Below, piece by piece: positions 5,873-7,466 of a stretch of DNA of 7,466 bases (the stretch's first letter is position 1; each line of letters opens with the position of its first letter). The DNA lies in NCBI GenBank assembly GCA_015523645.1, contig WAJY01000209.1:1-7466 (forward strand), written 5' to 3'. The notes under the pieces were generated by a model. It had not been told where the DNA came from and searched no databases. It saw only the letters and a list, made by a program, of their open reading frames with translations. A program made the position numbers and the translations under genes. The DNA is from Geoglobus sp. Its GTDB lineage: Archaea > Halobacteriota > Archaeoglobi > Archaeoglobales > Archaeoglobaceae.

Positions 5873-6463
5873 ATGACCGAGATCAACATTTTGCTTGTCG
5901 GTGTTGGCGGGCAGGGAATTCTGACAACTTCAGCAATACTCGCAAGATCCGCTTTAAAAGCTGGAGTAAATGTCCTAACAGCCGAAACTCATGGAATGGC
6001 GCAGCGTGGTGGAAGTGTTGAGGTTCACGTCAGATTCGGAGATGTTGATTCACCCCTCATTCCCTATGGAAGTGCAGACGTTGTTGTTGCACTTGAACCC
6101 GTGGAGGCATTGAGATATGCACAATACATGAATGAGAACACAATCGTTTTGATAAACAACAGAGCCATAATTCCTCCTACGGTTTCCACTGGCAGTGCCA
6201 ATTATCCTGAGATTGACAAAATTCTTGAGAGATTGAGAAAGGTAACCAAAAACATAAAGCTTGTTAACGCCTCAGAAATTGCAGAAAAAACTGCAAATAC
6301 TGTTCAGGCTACAAATGTTGTTGTCATTGGAATGCTTGCTAGAGTTTTAGATCTTCCCTTCGGGCTTGATGTAATTGAGTCTGCCTTGAAAGAAGTTCTA
6401 CCTGAAAAGCTTGTTGAAGGAAATCTGAAAGCTCTGAAAGCTGGTTATGAATATTTTGACTGA
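5873..6463 (+). CDS. iorB: Indolepyruvate:ferredoxin oxidoreductase, beta subunit
   Basis: The 196-residue protein matches the gamma-type domain of 2-oxoacid:ferredoxin oxidoreductases that forms the small subunit of IOR. The N-terminus ILLVGVGGQGILTTSAILA (6-24) contains the GxGGQG loop, followed by the diagnostic THGMAQRGGSVEVHVRFG (39-56), GSADVVVALEPVEALR (66-81), and ATNVVVIGMLARVLDLPF in the last third. It pairs with IorA to complete the CoA-acylating oxidation of aryl-pyruvates. Length is typical. The ATG has weak ribosome-binding candidates (GGAA two bases away, AAGGAAAG further upstream). It is divergent from iorA instead of following it, and is followed after 17 bases by the dehydrogenase gene, with which it likely forms an operon. 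Confidence 0.93.
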   Translation: MTEINILLVGVGGQGILTTSAILARSALKAGVNVLTAETHGMAQRGGSVEVHVRFGDVDSPLIPYGSADVVVALEPVEALRYAQYMNENTIVLINNRAIIPPTVSTGSANYPEIDKILERLRKVTKNIKLVNASEIAEKTANTVQATNVVVIGMLARVLDLPFGLDVIESALKEVLPEKLVEGNLKALKAGYEYFD

Positions 6464-6465
6464 TT

Positions 6466-6474
6466 GGGGGGGTG
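6466..6474 (+). promoter_or_regulatory. Ribosome binding site of the 3-hydroxyacyl-CoA dehydrogenase gene
   Basis: GGGGGGGTG lies 6 bases before ATG 6481 and imitates the GGAGGTG Shine-Dalgarno. It starts 3 bases after the iorB stop, supporting coupled expression of the two genes. The run of seven G is also a place where sequencing length errors could occur, though it lies between the genes. Confidence 0.55.
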
Positions 6475-6480
6475 TTATTA

Positions 6481-7466
6481 ATGGAGGTAAAGAAAATTGC
6501 AGTTATTGGAGCAGGAACAATGGGTCATGCAATTGCTGAGCTTGCTGCAGTCTCGGGTTTTGAGGTAACACTTAGAGACATAAAGGAGGAGATAGTCAAG
6601 AGAGGGTATGAAAGGATAAAGGAGAGTCTTGAGAGGGATAAGAAAAAGGGCAGATTGAAGGAAGAGGTAGGGGAGATTCTAGCAAGAATAAAGCCCGTTG
6701 TTGATTTGGAGGAGGCAGTTAAGGATGCGGATCTCATCATAGAGGCAATTCCTGAGATAATGGAGTTAAAAGGTAAGGTATTTCAGGAGGTTGAGAGCTA
6801 CTGCAGGGAGGATGCGATAATAGCAACAAACACCTCATCTCTGAGCATAACAAAGCTCTCTGAATACCTCAAGGATCCATCGAGGTTTGTTGGAATGCAC
6901 TTCTTCAACCCGCCAAAGGTAATGAGGTTGCTTGAGATAGTCTACGGAGAGCATACAGGTGAGAGGGCAATCAGGGTTGTTGAAGAGGTTTCAAGGAGGA
7001 TGAATCGAGTCATAATCCATGTCAGGAAGGATGTGCCGGGATTTGTTGTTAACAGGATTTTTGTCACGATGGCAAATGAAGCAGCATGGGCACTTGAGAA
7101 TGGAGAGGGAACGGTTGAGGAAATAGATTCCGCTGTCAAGTACAAGATGGGGCTCCCAATGGGTCTATTTGAGCTCCACGATCTGCTTGGAGGCGGGTGC
7201 ATTGATGTTAGCTACCACGTGCTCGAATACTACCGCGAGACCCTTGGCGAGTCTTACAGACCAGCTCCACCCTTTGAAAGACTGTTCAAGGCAGGACATC
7301 TTGGAAGGAAGAGCGGTAAGGGGTTCTATGACTGGAGCGAGGGCAAGAAAAATGAAGTACCTCTCAAAGCTGGTGCGGATTTTGACATAATGAGACTTCT
7401 CGCTCCCGCTGTGAATGAGGCAGCGTGGCTTATTGAGAGAGAAGTAGCTACTGCAGAGGAGATAGA
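6481..7466 (+). CDS. hbd: 3-hydroxyacyl-CoA dehydrogenase, N-terminal 328 residues (runs past window end)
   Basis: The frame is open from ATG 6481 to the end of the window. The enzyme oxidises (S)-3-hydroxyacyl-CoA to 3-ketoacyl-CoA with NAD+ in beta-oxidation or related acyl-CoA pathways. The NAD-binding domain starts VIGAGTMGHAIAELAA (8-23), and Asp33 after strand 2 favours NAD. Catalytic residues are Ser119 in TNTSSL, His140 in GMHFFNPP, Glu152 in LLEIV and Asn191 in PGFVVNR; their spacing matches known family members. The C-terminal dimerisation domain runs from about 186 to 287 and ends HLGRKSGKGFYDW. Reading continues into what looks like a second 3HCDH C-terminal domain (FDIMRLLAPAVNEAAWLIE), so the full protein is longer than the 280-residue Hbd and may be the archaeal fusion with an enoyl-CoA hydratase; that part is not visible. 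The gene follows iorB closely. Confidence 0.9.
   Translation, partial: MEVKKIAVIGAGTMGHAIAELAAVSGFEVTLRDIKEEIVKRGYERIKESLERDKKKGRLKEEVGEILARIKPVVDLEEAVKDADLIIEAIPEIMELKGKVFQEVESYCREDAIIATNTSSLSITKLSEYLKDPSRFVGMHFFNPPKVMRLLEIVYGEHTGERAIRVVEEVSRRMNRVIIHVRKDVPGFVVNRIFVTMANEAAWALENGEGTVEEIDSAVKYKMGLPMGLFELHDLLGGGCIDVSYHVLEYYRETLGESYRPAPPFERLFKAGHLGRKSGKGFYDWSEGKKNEVPLKAGADFDIMRLLAPAVNEAAWLIEREVATAEEI

Noticed and set aside
6942..7202. Minus-strand frame of 86 codons within the dehydrogenase gene
   Set aside because: It is Ser/Thr-rich shadow coding opposite a firmly identified enzyme with all catalytic residues.

Overview
The window looks like a moderately thermophilic to hyperthermophilic euryarchaeon, most likely of the Archaeoglobales. 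The archaeal assignment rests on a nascent polypeptide-associated complex (NAC) protein with the archaeal NAC+UBA layout, an archaeal/thermophile-type TrmI tRNA methyltransferase, heavy use of AGA/AGG and ATA codons, and several genes whose start codon lies about 25-28 bases after a TATA-like box with no Shine-Dalgarno, as expected for leaderless archaeal mRNAs. The order Archaeoglobales is an inference from the gene mix (indolepyruvate:ferredoxin oxidoreductase beside a long 3-hydroxyacyl-CoA dehydrogenase) and was not tested by a search.

Layout. At 1-126 is the end of a pyrroline-5-carboxylate reductase gene, overlapping an HD-domain hydrolase gene (123-659). A small unlisted-looking ORF (652-819, minus strand) runs convergently into the end of the HD gene; it reads as a genuine small protein but has an awkward start. 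A 200-base gap (820-1019) contains a short tandem repeat and a TATA-like box before a ten-helix EamA/DMT transporter (1020-1868). An aminopropyltransferase of the spermidine synthase family follows (1919-2737). It meets head-on, with no base between the stop codons, a leftward set: trmI (2738-3478), nac (3475-3804) and iorA (3889-5760). iorB (5873-6463) starts 112 bases from iorA in the opposite direction and is followed after 17 bases by a 3-hydroxyacyl-CoA dehydrogenase gene (6481 to beyond the window end).

How they work together. IorA and IorB are the two subunits of one enzyme, which oxidatively decarboxylates aryl-pyruvates from aromatic amino acids to aryl-acyl-CoA with reduction of ferredoxin. 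Here they are divergent and must be balanced from one 112-base promoter region. The dehydrogenase downstream of iorB fits acyl-CoA breakdown. nac and trmI form an information-processing pair (nascent chain handling and tRNA modification) with a 4-base start/stop overlap. Most of the window is ordinary archaeal chromosome; I do not see a new defence, mobile or RNA-guided system. The points most worth checking are the small minus-strand ORF, the divergent ior promoter region and several altered motif residues in otherwise clear enzymes.
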